From the NCBI GenBank assembly GCA_023653785.1, contig JAMKCH010019846.1, positions 1 through 64,000 of the forward strand: a DNA stretch of 64,000 nucleotides, in the 5' to 3' direction. Position numbers and translations under genes: made by a program. The notes under the pieces are model-generated. The model did not search any database, had not been told where the DNA came from, and saw nothing but the letters and a program-made list of their open reading frames with translations. How positions within the stretch are numbered: position 1 is the stretch's first letter; every line of letters begins with the position of its first letter. This document shows, piece by piece, positions 39,101 through 51,100 of this stretch. Source of the stretch: Ophioderma brevispina. Its lineage: Eukaryota > Echinodermata > Ophiuroidea > Amphilepidida > Ophiodermatidae.

Positions 39101-42100
39101 TTAATGAATGCTGAGCTAATTTGCATATGAAAAACAAAGTGTGGGCCATAATTCTTGTTGAAAAATAAGTAATTTTTATACTCCATCTTCAAAATTACTA
39201 ACTAAATGTTAAAGTAGCTATACTCTTTTTGTTCCATTGTTATCTGAATAAAATAGCATATTTGTGACTTTTTATTTGTGAGCAGCATTAAAGCATTCCC
39301 CTTGATTCGACCTGTACTATTCAGAAAGAATACTAAATTAAAAATTGTCAGCAATTTGAATTTTGTCAACTATGGAAGTGTAACGAAGGTAGAAGAAACA
39401 TACACCTATACTTTGTTCGGTCTCGAGTGTGGGGGTGACATCATGATGCGACTTTGCATTCGCTCTAGCGTTTGTATTACGCCGCCTTTGTTTGCATGCG
39501 TAAATGCTGCAATTCCAAGGTCCACGTGTGCATTTCCCGGGGTGCAAAACCTAACACACACAGTGACGTCACTCCCAAACTTGAGATCGAACAGAGTATA
39601 GAAAGTTTGACATCTCTACTCTGAGGTAGTACTTGCGTGTGATGTCTCTGTTGTGTTTACCATTGTGCTACTGAAACTCTTTTCAGATGGTAGTTCCAAA
39701 CCAGGTGACATCGGAGGGGATGATGCAGCTAGTAGCCTAGGAGGCCTGGAAGATGTCTTAAAGGAAAGACAACCAGTATATCAAGGACCTAACTTTGCCA
39801 AACCCCAGCCACCATTCATCCCAGGATCCACCCCTGAACACTTGTTTAGCAGATTCATGGTAAGAGGACAACACTTCAAAACTGGAAATTTAAGAAGCCT
39901 GATTTAACAGCAGCGTTGCTAATGACCAAGTCGGTAATTTGAATGAAATCAATTGGTGAAACATGGATCAACCTCACCTTGATTTATTGTGATCACCATC
40001 CAAGCTACATCATAAAAAGCCTGTTTACAAATTTTGCGATACAATGAGGCTAACATCAGAATAAACCTTGCTGTCCTTGTTGCACATGCTATGCAGGTAA
40101 AGTGCATACACAGAAGAAGTGTGTGTGTATGCATGCATTATTCCGTGGGCTTGCCAATTTTGTGGGTGGATTGCAAGAATACCAAGTATTCTGTAATCAA
40201 ACTTAAGGTCCGTATACACTTTACCGCATCTGTGTTGCTGTGAATTGCAGTGCCGATATATCGATCACTTTCATGCCGCAACACCCCAATGGCACCGTAA
40301 ATCCGGTTAAAATGAATTTAACTTCATTGCGGTACTGTAATGCGATATTCTGGGAAGGGACTTCAATTCTGGCACCGTAACACAGATCCGGTAAAGTATG
40401 AACGGACCTTTGTGCAGTCGTTATGTTTGATAAAATAGGGGAACAGTTTATGTTTGAGTTTCTTCAAACAATTAATATATTGTCTGATGGCTTGTTTGAT
40501 TTTCTGAACTGGTGGGGAAGTGTAATCAATCCATCTTTTCATTCTTTGATCATATTCTAATCCATAAACAGTTAAAATTTGCATACCTTCATATCTTTAG
40601 TTATGAATGCTTATGAAACTTTGCTGTTAACACAAAGATTTGTTGACTGTTCCCACAGAAATGGAATTCCATCGGCATAGTGAGGTGCTACGACACTGAG
40701 GATGAGTCTTCTATTGATGTTGAATTCCATGATACATCCGTCCACCATGCATTACATTTTGATAACCAGCTAAGTCACACTATGGCAGACTTGTCAAGGG
40801 AGGCTGTAGTAATGGCATGTGAAAGCATGGAAGACAACCTAAGGTAATGAAAATAGTCCTATCTATGTAGAAGAGCAGGGCTTATTATATTCACCGAAAC
40901 GGAGCGAAATGAAACAAAACTAAATCAAATTAATAATCTTCAAAGTTGTCACCAGTGAGCCCATTTCATTGATTATATCACTTTTTGCCAAAAGTGATAA
41001 TCAACGAAATGAAGTTCTGACGGCTATTACTGAATAAATTTTGAAATTTATTCCGATTGTAAATTATGCAGATAGTCAAGCGCCCACCAAAAAATGTTTT
41101 TTTTTTTTATCTTTTGATTCAAATTCCAAGTGGTCACTCACTCCCATCAAGTGCAAGAGCCCGGTTATTGCTAGAACCCAAAGTTGTCCCGGCTATTTCT
41201 GAATGAATTATGAATCAGTTTGATTTCGTTTCGTTTCTGTGAATAGGACTGCTGCTTGTACCAGACTTCAAAACAAGCATGAATGATTTCTTAGCACTGA
41301 CCAATAGGATACCGGTATCAAAAGTACATGACCCTACCAATCACTTTTAGGCCTGTGAGGCCCAGTCAACTTATTTCTATTTAGCTTTTATCGTTATTCA
41401 GTCATCAAAATCACAAAATTAATGAGGATGATCAAATTCACAAAATTAATGATATTGTTAGTCCATTAAAGCAAACCACCTTGAGAAGGGTTATTTCTAG
41501 AGTTAAGGAATTTATCCAATTTGATTACATTTGCTATCATCATGTGTGTGTCTGAAACACTAACAATATTGCTAACAATGATTATGCTTCCAATTTGTGT
41601 TCATTACTAGCCAACTGGTCTGCTACCACTTTGCTTCATGGGATACGCAGAAAGAATGGACGACAGCAATGCCAAAGGGAGAAAATATCAAGGTAAGGTT
41701 GTTCATAACTCTCAACATGTTACAATCAGGATTCAAATGTTATTCAATTCTCAGAGCTAAATGTAAAGCTTACCTGTGGGAATCACTGACCCATTTTCAA
41801 CCCCAACTTTTCACGTGGGGGCGCTTTTGGGAGGTCCCTTCTGAGTCAGCAGAACCCAAGGGTTCAAGTCGAACCCCCTCCATCCCTGTCAAGGCGGCTG
41901 CTCCACATTTTAATGTGTGTGGCCTCCCTCACTCCTGCCAAACCATGAAACACCTTGTAACCATGTTACAAGCAGACTGCAATTTTGATAGCATGCCTGA
42001 TATGGTAACCACAGAATTTTTGTTTTCATGCAGTAAACTTTCATGTATATATAACAGTGCCATAGGATATATTGTGTATTACAAAAGTTCCAGATCCAGA

Positions 42101-45100
42101 ATTTTATAACAAAGTTGTGATTTTCTATATATGAAGGACTTCAATTTGAGCTTAGCTATTAAATAACACAGTGATTAGTGTATGGACAAGTATTATGTAT
42201 ATGCAAAAAATGCAATTTGTTTGGAAATTGAGGGCGCTCTTCTCGGGAAATCTCTGAGTTGGACTTTAAGAATATAAAAAAATTGCATGCTGTTTTCTTT
42301 GATGCCATTTACTATTTCATAGATGTAATTACACATGGCAGGTGTGAACATTTACTACAGTGCTCAATTTACTTGGGTGCACACATGCACAGATGCATGT
42401 GGATTTTCTTCTGTGCATGTAGCTCTGAAAACCTACATGCACACTGTGCATGTAGGGCAGAAGCAAAGTTTGTCAATTTTAGCTCCTGGGACACAAAGTA
42501 ATACCAAATAGAATGTGTTCTAGTTGATATTTTGATGATATTGTATGAATGACATAAAATATAGCAGTACAACTAATCATTTGTACTGCTGAGTTAAATT
42601 TTCTTGTTAATATGTGTGCATGCAACATTGATTTTGTGCATGTAAAATTTTTGTTCCACATGCACCGGTGCATGGAAAATTTATTTTGTAAATCGAGCAC
42701 TGATTTACTACATCATAAAATATAGTGAAGATATGTGTAGTGAGACCTTCAATTGAGACCATGAGCCATTGACCATTTGCAAAAAAAATGAGGATTAGGT
42801 GACGAAAATAAAAAAAAAAACTGTTTTACAGGCCCGACCGACCCTGATTTTTCAGTTTGGCATATTTTTTTTTTTAGTTTTTCCAAAAATCGTGTAAAAT
42901 CAGCCTGTTTTAGCCCAAATTTATCAATTTTGGCAATTTTTTAAAGAAAATTTGTAAAAATTTTTCATTTTTTCTCTTGATTTTTCAGATTTTGGGGCTA
43001 TTTTAGGCCAATTTTGAGCTCCAGAAAAGAAAAAGAAAAATAAAAAAAGAAAAATTCGCCCGACCGACCCTACTCGAAAGGTCCGCTCGCCCGTAAAACA
43101 GGGTTTTCTTTTTTCGTCGCCTTATGGCAGTTTCTCTTGTTCTGTCAGTGACATCTGCTTTTATGCACCTGTGGTGCATGTGTACAAATATTCCGCCTTT
43201 GGGTACACGTGTATGTATGATGTAATGTTAATGATTTATTGCTGTGATCATTGGAAAAGGCACTTATGGCACTGACTGCATGAGATGAGAAGTAATATAG
43301 GATGGTATAACTTTTTGTGTTGTTTGACAGAATTACTCATTTCACTGATCATTCTGATAGGCAATTTTCCATGCCCTTCAACTATTTTGCCATAGTTTTA
43401 CTATACTCAGCTGTTCATTTACAAGATCAAGACATCATAAAGCATATCTGCAAGTGTGTTTGTGCTTTGATTGTGCCACCTTAGTTGAGCTCTTATTTAA
43501 GCTTTTCACACCGAGCCAGTGATCAATCCACTTTCGCGATCGATTGCTGTCTGTAAACTTCAAACCAGCCACCAAATTCATTATGATACTTCGCCAACTC
43601 TGAAACATATCACTCTTGTGCTTCTACAAGTAATAACACACACGCGTCCACTAAATGCACTCATGTAAGAGACTATTCACCATGATGAATTTCCTCATTC
43701 AGTCCGTTCAATTTCACTACGGAAAACATGCTATAGCTATGCAGAAACAAACCAAGATGACAAGTCATCACTTAAAATATGGCCATGTACCTCAGCATTA
43801 AAAAAAAGGTTAACCACAATACTGATGTAAATGTCTCAGAAAGAAGTATTCGTGAAAGCAGCAGCTCATTAAATCCTCCTTTGGAAAGCTTTTACATAGT
43901 AACTAAGAGTCATTGGGCATGCGTTAATGGCTGCATTAGTCTTCAAAAATGGCGATCAATCGCAAAAGTGGATCGATCCCCTGCTCAGTGTGAAAAGCCT
44001 TATCATGCTGGGCAATTCAAGGCAGTGCAAAATAAGAAATGTGTGTGTCGTCACTTAAGAATGAACAGAGTATTAAATGTGGAGCTTACATAATGAATTG
44101 AGTTAAAAATGTTGAAACATGGTACCCATACAATTTAGAAATTTGAAAAAGGCAGTGAAAAAATGGAAAGACCTGGTATTTGGAGTGTCATGAACAGATA
44201 ATGTAAAATTGACACTGAATCTGATCAGGAAAATACATGTTAATTACTCAAATTTGTCTTACAATTTTGCAATCTCTTTGATAAGAAAACTCACTCTTTT
44301 TAAATTAAATCTTCAGGCTCTGACAGCAGGTTTTGGATGGGTTGCCGTAGCAACAGACAAACGATTGGTGCGGACATTCACTGTCAGTGGAATCCAGAGA
44401 GAGATAGTTGCCATACCAGGGCCAGTAGTATGTATGGCTGGGCATGGCAAACAGCTTATGGTGGTCTATCACTTAGGCACAGGTGGGTATTCAGCCTATA
44501 AGTAGGCTCATGATACTTTAGGAAAGTGTATCTTAAAGGTAGAAACACAGAACTGGACTGTTGGTTAGCTCAATTTCTTTAAAAATGGCAGGTTTGTTTG
44601 GAAAAAAGGATATGAACCTTATGGGAAATATATCCTTAATAATAAGGATAAAAATAAATTTGTTTACTCAAAAGGTTTAAAAATGTATTGTGTCTATTTT
44701 GCCCTAGTTTTCATATTCTGAAATTTTTTGTCAGTTTTGTCCCTGCATATGATCAGTCTGTCTGGGTGGCTGGATTACTTGGTGGATTGTTGGTTGATTG
44801 GACAGGGTGGCCTTTTAATCCTCAAGTTAGTTTTCTCCACTGTCCAAAACTTTGTGGCTAGTGATTTGTGAAAGAAAGTAAGCCATTAATTATTAATGGC
44901 AGAAAGAACTCAAAAGACAGTGTAGCCATGTCGATATTCGTTTCCTAGAAAAGTGTTATAGGTTAAACTTTTATAACTTTGCACGTAAAGCAACTAAAGG
45001 TACTCTCGGTGAAAAAGAAAGCGTTCTAACTTCTTCAAAAGAGTTTGCAGATACATACTACCCTGCTACGTACAGTTAACCAAAAGTTACCAATCTTGAC

Positions 45101-48100
45101 ACCATATCAGCATTCCCATGGCTCAATGTTCTTCCTTCAAACACTCAAGAGGGCCTCCTACATTTTGACATATCTCCCAAAGTTAAAGATCTGCTTGTTC
45201 AAGGCAAATGTATGAGTCTTTTATATCTTGCACAAGACTTGCTGGTCGGGTATCTCGTTGTCCTAGATGGCTCCTTTTTAACTGCCAGATATGTTCGCCT
45301 TTTAATGTTTTATATGTATCTTTTTAATTGTATGGATTGTATTTAATGAATTGTTGTGAATAAACTGGCTGGTTGAATAATTTGAATAATGTGTAATGTA
45401 CTGGTAATGTTTGTATATTTTATCCAGGGATTCCTGGTGACCAGTGTCTAGGAGTTAAACTAATCAATGTTGCTGGCAAGAAGAGACATGTCATGTCAGA
45501 TCAAGGGTTACCAATCAGTCCCAAGTCAACACTCACATGGATTGGGTAAGCAAGCTAATAAAAACAAGATAGTAGTAAGAGAATAAGTCAAAGTAATATT
45601 GGGTTATTCCTTCATGTAATTTCTGCATGGAATAATCAATGTAGACATGTATAGAGTTGAATGGCATTTATGGGCTTTATTCTGTATAGGCTTTCATCCA
45701 AGACTTTACACCAAGGATACTCCTAATATTGGTAAACTTCAGTTTGGAATTTCAGGTAAAAACTAAGGTCAAACTTTCAAAAATAGCTATACTATCTTGT
45801 TTGTTTCTAAGACGGGTTAAATAAAGTCAATGATGACCACTGTAAGTGTGACCAGCAGTTATGGGGTCAAAGTTCAAAATTGGAAATGCTTCAAAGGTGT
45901 TTGTTCCAATTTATGTGTGTGGTGTGAGAGTTTGGTACTTGCATACACTTACCACCTTACCACCAACTTATTGTGGAAACAAACTTGTTGTTTTGGTAGT
46001 AGAAGCGATAATGCACCCTCTAAAGCCTTATTCACTACTGTGCTAATATTGATGGTAAACCATTAAAACAACACTTTTTTGGCTGTATCACGGGAAAGAA
46101 ATGGATTTGGAAGCTGAAATTTCAGGATGACAATGAGAAAAATATGGCCATGCCTGGAAAAAGTGGGGAATTTGGGAATGTCATTCCCGGGAAATTTTGC
46201 TATTTGGAGGGAAATTTTTTACCTTAAAATAGAGAAATACATAAGAATTAAAGGGAAATTTTGAAATCTTAGAGGGAAATTTTACTATCTTAGAGGGAAA
46301 TTTTGATCATATTCTCGGGAAATTTTGCATTTTTTACAGCCCTGAATATGGCCTTTTATCTGATATCATAATTGATACTACTGGGTAAATCAGGGAGCAC
46401 GCACCTTTAAAGTAACAATATTATCATCTAGATTGTCTCAAAAAAGGTTTGAAATGTCAATGGAGATCTTCAAAAAATGGTTTAGTTTTTTAAAATCCAC
46501 ACCATCCATCCTATTTTTGTCTATTAAAACTCAAGACCGATTTATGTGTGTACTTTTGACCTGTGGTTATGGAGTAAAGGGACATTTATTGAAATCTCCT
46601 TGTACATGACCAGAAAAGCAGGTGAGACTACTGATTCAAAACCTACCTTGTCTTATGGTGAACTTGTTTGTACAGTTTTGGTATCGTACCTTACTTTCAT
46701 TGCTAGGTTTTCTGCTGAAGGCACACCTGTCACAGTGGACACAGAAGGTGTAGTAAGACTTCTCAACAGATCTTTGATGTCATGGACACAAGTGGCACAC
46801 ACAAGAGCACATGTAAGACCTGCTTTTGCTATTGGTTTGTTATTGTGGAATACTATTTAAGTATATCAATATCAAATGTGTTTTTCTGCTTTTGGGAGCT
46901 CTGGAGCTATCCTTCTAGTAAAATCTTCAAACTTCCATGTAAAATGTGATTTGCCCTGTATAAAATAGCATAGAGTTAGATAATTGTACACACATTTTCT
47001 TGTTTAGGTCTCCCTCTAAACTAATAATTTTCTGCTCTATTTCAATGTTTGCATTTTAAAGGCCAAGAGTCGGTCTGACCATTATTGGGTGATAGGAGTG
47101 AATGAGAATTCCAAGCAACTAAGATGTATCCCGTGTAAGGGCTCCAGCTTCCCACCGACACTGCCTAGACCTGCTGCAATCGTGTTGCCATTTGAATTGC
47201 CCTTCTGTGAGATGGAAACAGAAAAGGGCAAATTAGAGGTATGTGTGAATATTTTCTGAATTAAATCACAACAATGACAATTGGTATTTATTATAGAGTG
47301 GGAGCAAGGACTTGGGTCAAACATCATCGTTCATGTCCCACTATATCTCAGCTTTGACACCTTTGGTAGTTAGTATGGACCCTCTATATCAATGCAAGGT
47401 AGTTAGTGGTGTCAAATTGTGTCACTTTTTCAATAGGGGTCAATTTAAGTTTACACAGGGGTCAAATTTTTAAATTACTCCAATCATGTTGAATGGTATG
47501 CCATATTGTCCGTCTAGTCATAAGGATTCCAAAAATGTATAGTTTGTACAATCTATGACCATTGGTTTTAGAGTTATTGGGTAAAAATGGCTAAAAGTGC
47601 AAAAAAGGTCAATTTCCATTTGTACAAGGGTCAAAATCAGAAGTTGCTCCAATTTTGTAAAAAATGAAACAAATTGTTCATCTAGCTTAATGTGTCAAAA
47701 TAAGGAATAGTTTGTAGCATCTGCAATGCATAGTTATCATGCTATGTGACAAAATAGGTCATGGGGCAACATAATCCAATTGGCATTGACCTTCTCGGTA
47801 AGTAAACATTTAACATAATCAAAACTATACTTTTTGGGAGTCCTCATTCTTCAGCCAATAATTTGCAAGCATTTAAAATATAATCAGAGTAACTTTCAAT
47901 ATTGACCCCTGTACAAATTGAGTTTGACCTTCTTTGCACTTTTAGCCATTTTTACCAAATAACTCTAAAACCAATGGTCATAGATGGTACAAACTATACA
48001 TTAGAGCCCTGCGGGGCACCCCGAATCCCCGAAATTCCCCGGACCCGAACGGACCGGACCGAAAGCGGGTCGGGGTGCATTTTAGCACATTATTCCCGGT

Positions 48101-51100
48101 CCGGTCCGGGGGTCATTTGGATGGGTCGGGTAGGGTCGGGGGTATGTGGCTTTCGGTCCGGGGAAATAATTTCAAGCTGTTAAAAATCAGAGCAACATTT
48201 ATGAAAATGTATATTTGGGATTGTCTTTTTTTTTTTTTTTTTTTTCAAATTGTTCATCTAGCTTAATGTGTCAAAATAAGGAATAGTTTGTAGCATCTGC
48301 AATGCATAGTTATCATGCTATGTGACAAAATAGGTCATGGGGCAACATAATCCAATTGGCATTGACCTTCTCGGTAAGTAAACATTTAACATAATCAAAA
48401 CTATACTTTTTGGGAGTCCTCATTCTTCAGCCAATAATTTGCAAGCATTTAAAATATAATCAGAGTAACTTTCAATGTTGACCCCTGTACAAATTGAGTT
48501 TGACCTTCTTTGCACTTTTAGCCATTTTTACCAAATAACTCTAAAACCAATGGTCATAGATGGTACAAACTATACATTTTTGGAATCCTTATGACTAGAC
48601 AGACAATATGGCATACCATTCAACATGATTGGAGTAATTTAAAAATTTGACCCCTGTGTAAACTTAAATTGGCCCCTATTGAAAAAGTGACACCACAATT
48701 TGACACTACTAACTATCTTGCATTGATGTAGAGGGTCCATACTAACTACTTAGGGTGTCAAACCTTAGATGTAGTCGGGCATGAACAAACTCCCTAAATA
48801 AGGACCCTATGATATTCTGCTCCTGCTCTACTAGCACTTAAGTGTTGTCAGGAAGGGATTTTTTTACCTCATAGTATGTTGTTGAAGGCTTATTGTGATG
48901 GTCTAGATTCTTGATTTTTTATCAAGCGAGTTATTAGGTTTCCATAACTTGGAAAGCTTGGAAAAGAACAGTGCTTTTTTGACTGGACAGCAAATTCAAA
49001 CTAAAAAACTAGATGGGCAAAAACCTGGTGAAAAACATTTTTACTCCTTGTTTTCTTTTGCATGGAGAGTTAATTGATAGCAGTCAATCAACAACAAAAA
49101 TGAGAAGTTAAACCAGTTATATGACATCTTATCATTTATACTTCTTAAACTTCGAAGTACAAAGTAAATTAATTGATGCGCTGCGCAGCATTATCGCGCC
49201 TTACTACAAAACACGCTTATACACTATTAGGCGCAGTCTAAATCGCGAGCGATTAAGCCACAGCGCATGATGTACAAACAAAACAAATCTCTTACACTGA
49301 TACGCAAAATACTGGTCATATAAGTCAACAAATACGGGCATTCCTTGTGAGACTTATGTGGGAGTTTATTGATTACATTGTACTTCTAGGTTTACAGAGT
49401 ATAGTAGATATGAATAATGTTATTCCATTGGTTGAAAGCCATGCAATTTATTTCCATATTGCATGGTTGGAGCTGATAACTGAGTAATACGGAGTGTCAG
49501 CGTGAAGATGATGCACAACTTTGTGTCATGCAAGAGGGTGACGTGTGCAACTTCTAGCCCTGGAGGTAGGGGTGACTCTGAAGTGTAGCATTGCTTTTAG
49601 AAAAACAAAAAAGAAGGAAATTATTTTGTAGTCTTTGATTATTTGAGGTTAAATTAATGTCTTCTGAATGAAAAATGTGTTATCCCCTGTTTGTTTTCAT
49701 GCAATACAGAAAATATCACTGGTTTGATTGTGGGGAGTTGTTGCAAGGGAAAAGATATCCTTTGAAGATGAAAGGAATGGTGTGTAAGAGTTGTGTGAGA
49801 TCAGTGATGCTGTATGGGGGTGAGACGTGGTGTCTGAGCGAAAATGAGATGGGGTTCTGAGGAGGACAGAGAGAGCAATGATAAGAGCGATGTGTGGTAT
49901 GAAGTTGATGGATAGGATGAAGACTGAGGACTTGATGCAAATGTTGGGTTTGGAAGAGGCGATGGACCGGTTGGCGAAGCCGAAAAGTGTATGTTGATAT
50001 GGGCATGTGTTGAAGAAGGATGACGAGCATGCCTTAAGAAGGGCCTTTGAGTTCGAGGTGGGAGGTTCGAGGAGGAGGGGACATCCAAAGAAGACATGGA
50101 AGAAGCAAGTGGAGTAGGAGGGTTGGGTTGAGGATGGAGGATGCATTGAATCGGGTGACGTGGAAGGAAGGAGTGAGGGCGGTTGCTGCCAGTGTGAGGT
50201 GGATCCGGCCACCCCCGCTTACGGGGACAAAACCGGATTTAAAACTTTGGATTTATTTACTACTACAACTTTGAGGTCGTATCACCGCATTGCATGAACA
50301 AGCAAGATAATAGTATGCAGGTTTATAAAAAACATTCCATATCATAATGCTGCCAGTTCCAGGCTCTACTTGCTTATGGTGGAACCATGCAAGTAGTAAA
50401 ATTGGCACTAGAAAAGAACAAAATATCACTTTTCATACAATATTAAGCATATAAGTTGACTTGTAGTACAGATCCTATGATTGAGAAAGTTAAAAAATGC
50501 TTGTAATTTCACTGGAAAAAATGGAGATGTGTAAAGGGAACCATGTATATATAGGCTAGCTTATATTAAAAAAGACCTTTAAATCTTCAGCTATAGATTA
50601 GTACAGGTTCTAGTTGTGTAGGTTTGTATATAATTTGGCAACTCGGGTTTGGAGACCAATAGTGAGGCAAAAGCTGTTAGCCTGAGATTTTATAGTATAC
50701 TTTGTTAATCACCTAATAGGCAAAATTATTTGGCTTTTGTTTATCTGCTCGTGAATGTAATTCTGTTTTACGTGTGCGCTTGTTGCCACAAGCGTGCGCC
50801 ACAAGTATATCATGCACTGCGTCTGCTGCGATTGTGTTACTTTGCAGTTGCACCTGCACTATTCTATATCAATTCGCGGTGTGAAGAGTCTTGCCAATTT
50901 GGTGATGAATGAATTATAGGTGGTGATTTCAAAGTAATATATTACTGTTTGAGGTTATTGATGTCAGAAATGCATTTTGTTGCTATTTTGTTGATTCATG
51001 CCTAAATGAAGATTACTTTGCTGCTGATGTATGTGTCTTATGATGCAAGAACTATGCATGTATTTATGTTCTCTTTTTACAGGAGTCTTACTGGAAAACA

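Larger units (their letters stand above)
47341..48774. mobile_element. Foldback element with arms of about 280 bp or more, disrupted (intron 16)
   Basis: The left arm from 47341 (TAGTTAGTATGGACCCTCTA, TCACTTTTTCAATAGGGG, AATTACTCCAATCATGTTGA, ATGGTATGCCATATTGTC) is the reverse complement of the right arm ending at 48774, with roughly one mismatch in fifteen. The middle is interrupted by 244 bp at 48002-48245, and a 332-bp part is present twice around it. Confidence 0.85.

Noticed and set aside
41597..42109. 170-codon plus-strand ORF considered as a separate gene
   Set aside because: Only its first part (41611-41692) is conserved, as WDHD1 exon 12. A good donor (AAG|GTAAGG) ends the exon and the remainder is intron read-through.
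46200..46340. Repeated GAGGGAAATTTT units considered as a CRISPR-like or regulatory array
   Set aside because: The units are irregular in spacing, lie in an animal intron and belong to a family E element. There is no spacer pattern.
49697..50212. 171-codon minus-strand ORF, the longest in the window, Ser/Pro/His-rich
   Set aside because: It lies opposite a recognisable LINE ORF2 C terminus on the plus strand (LYGGETW, GHPKKTW). The low-complexity composition is the antisense of G/A-rich coding DNA.
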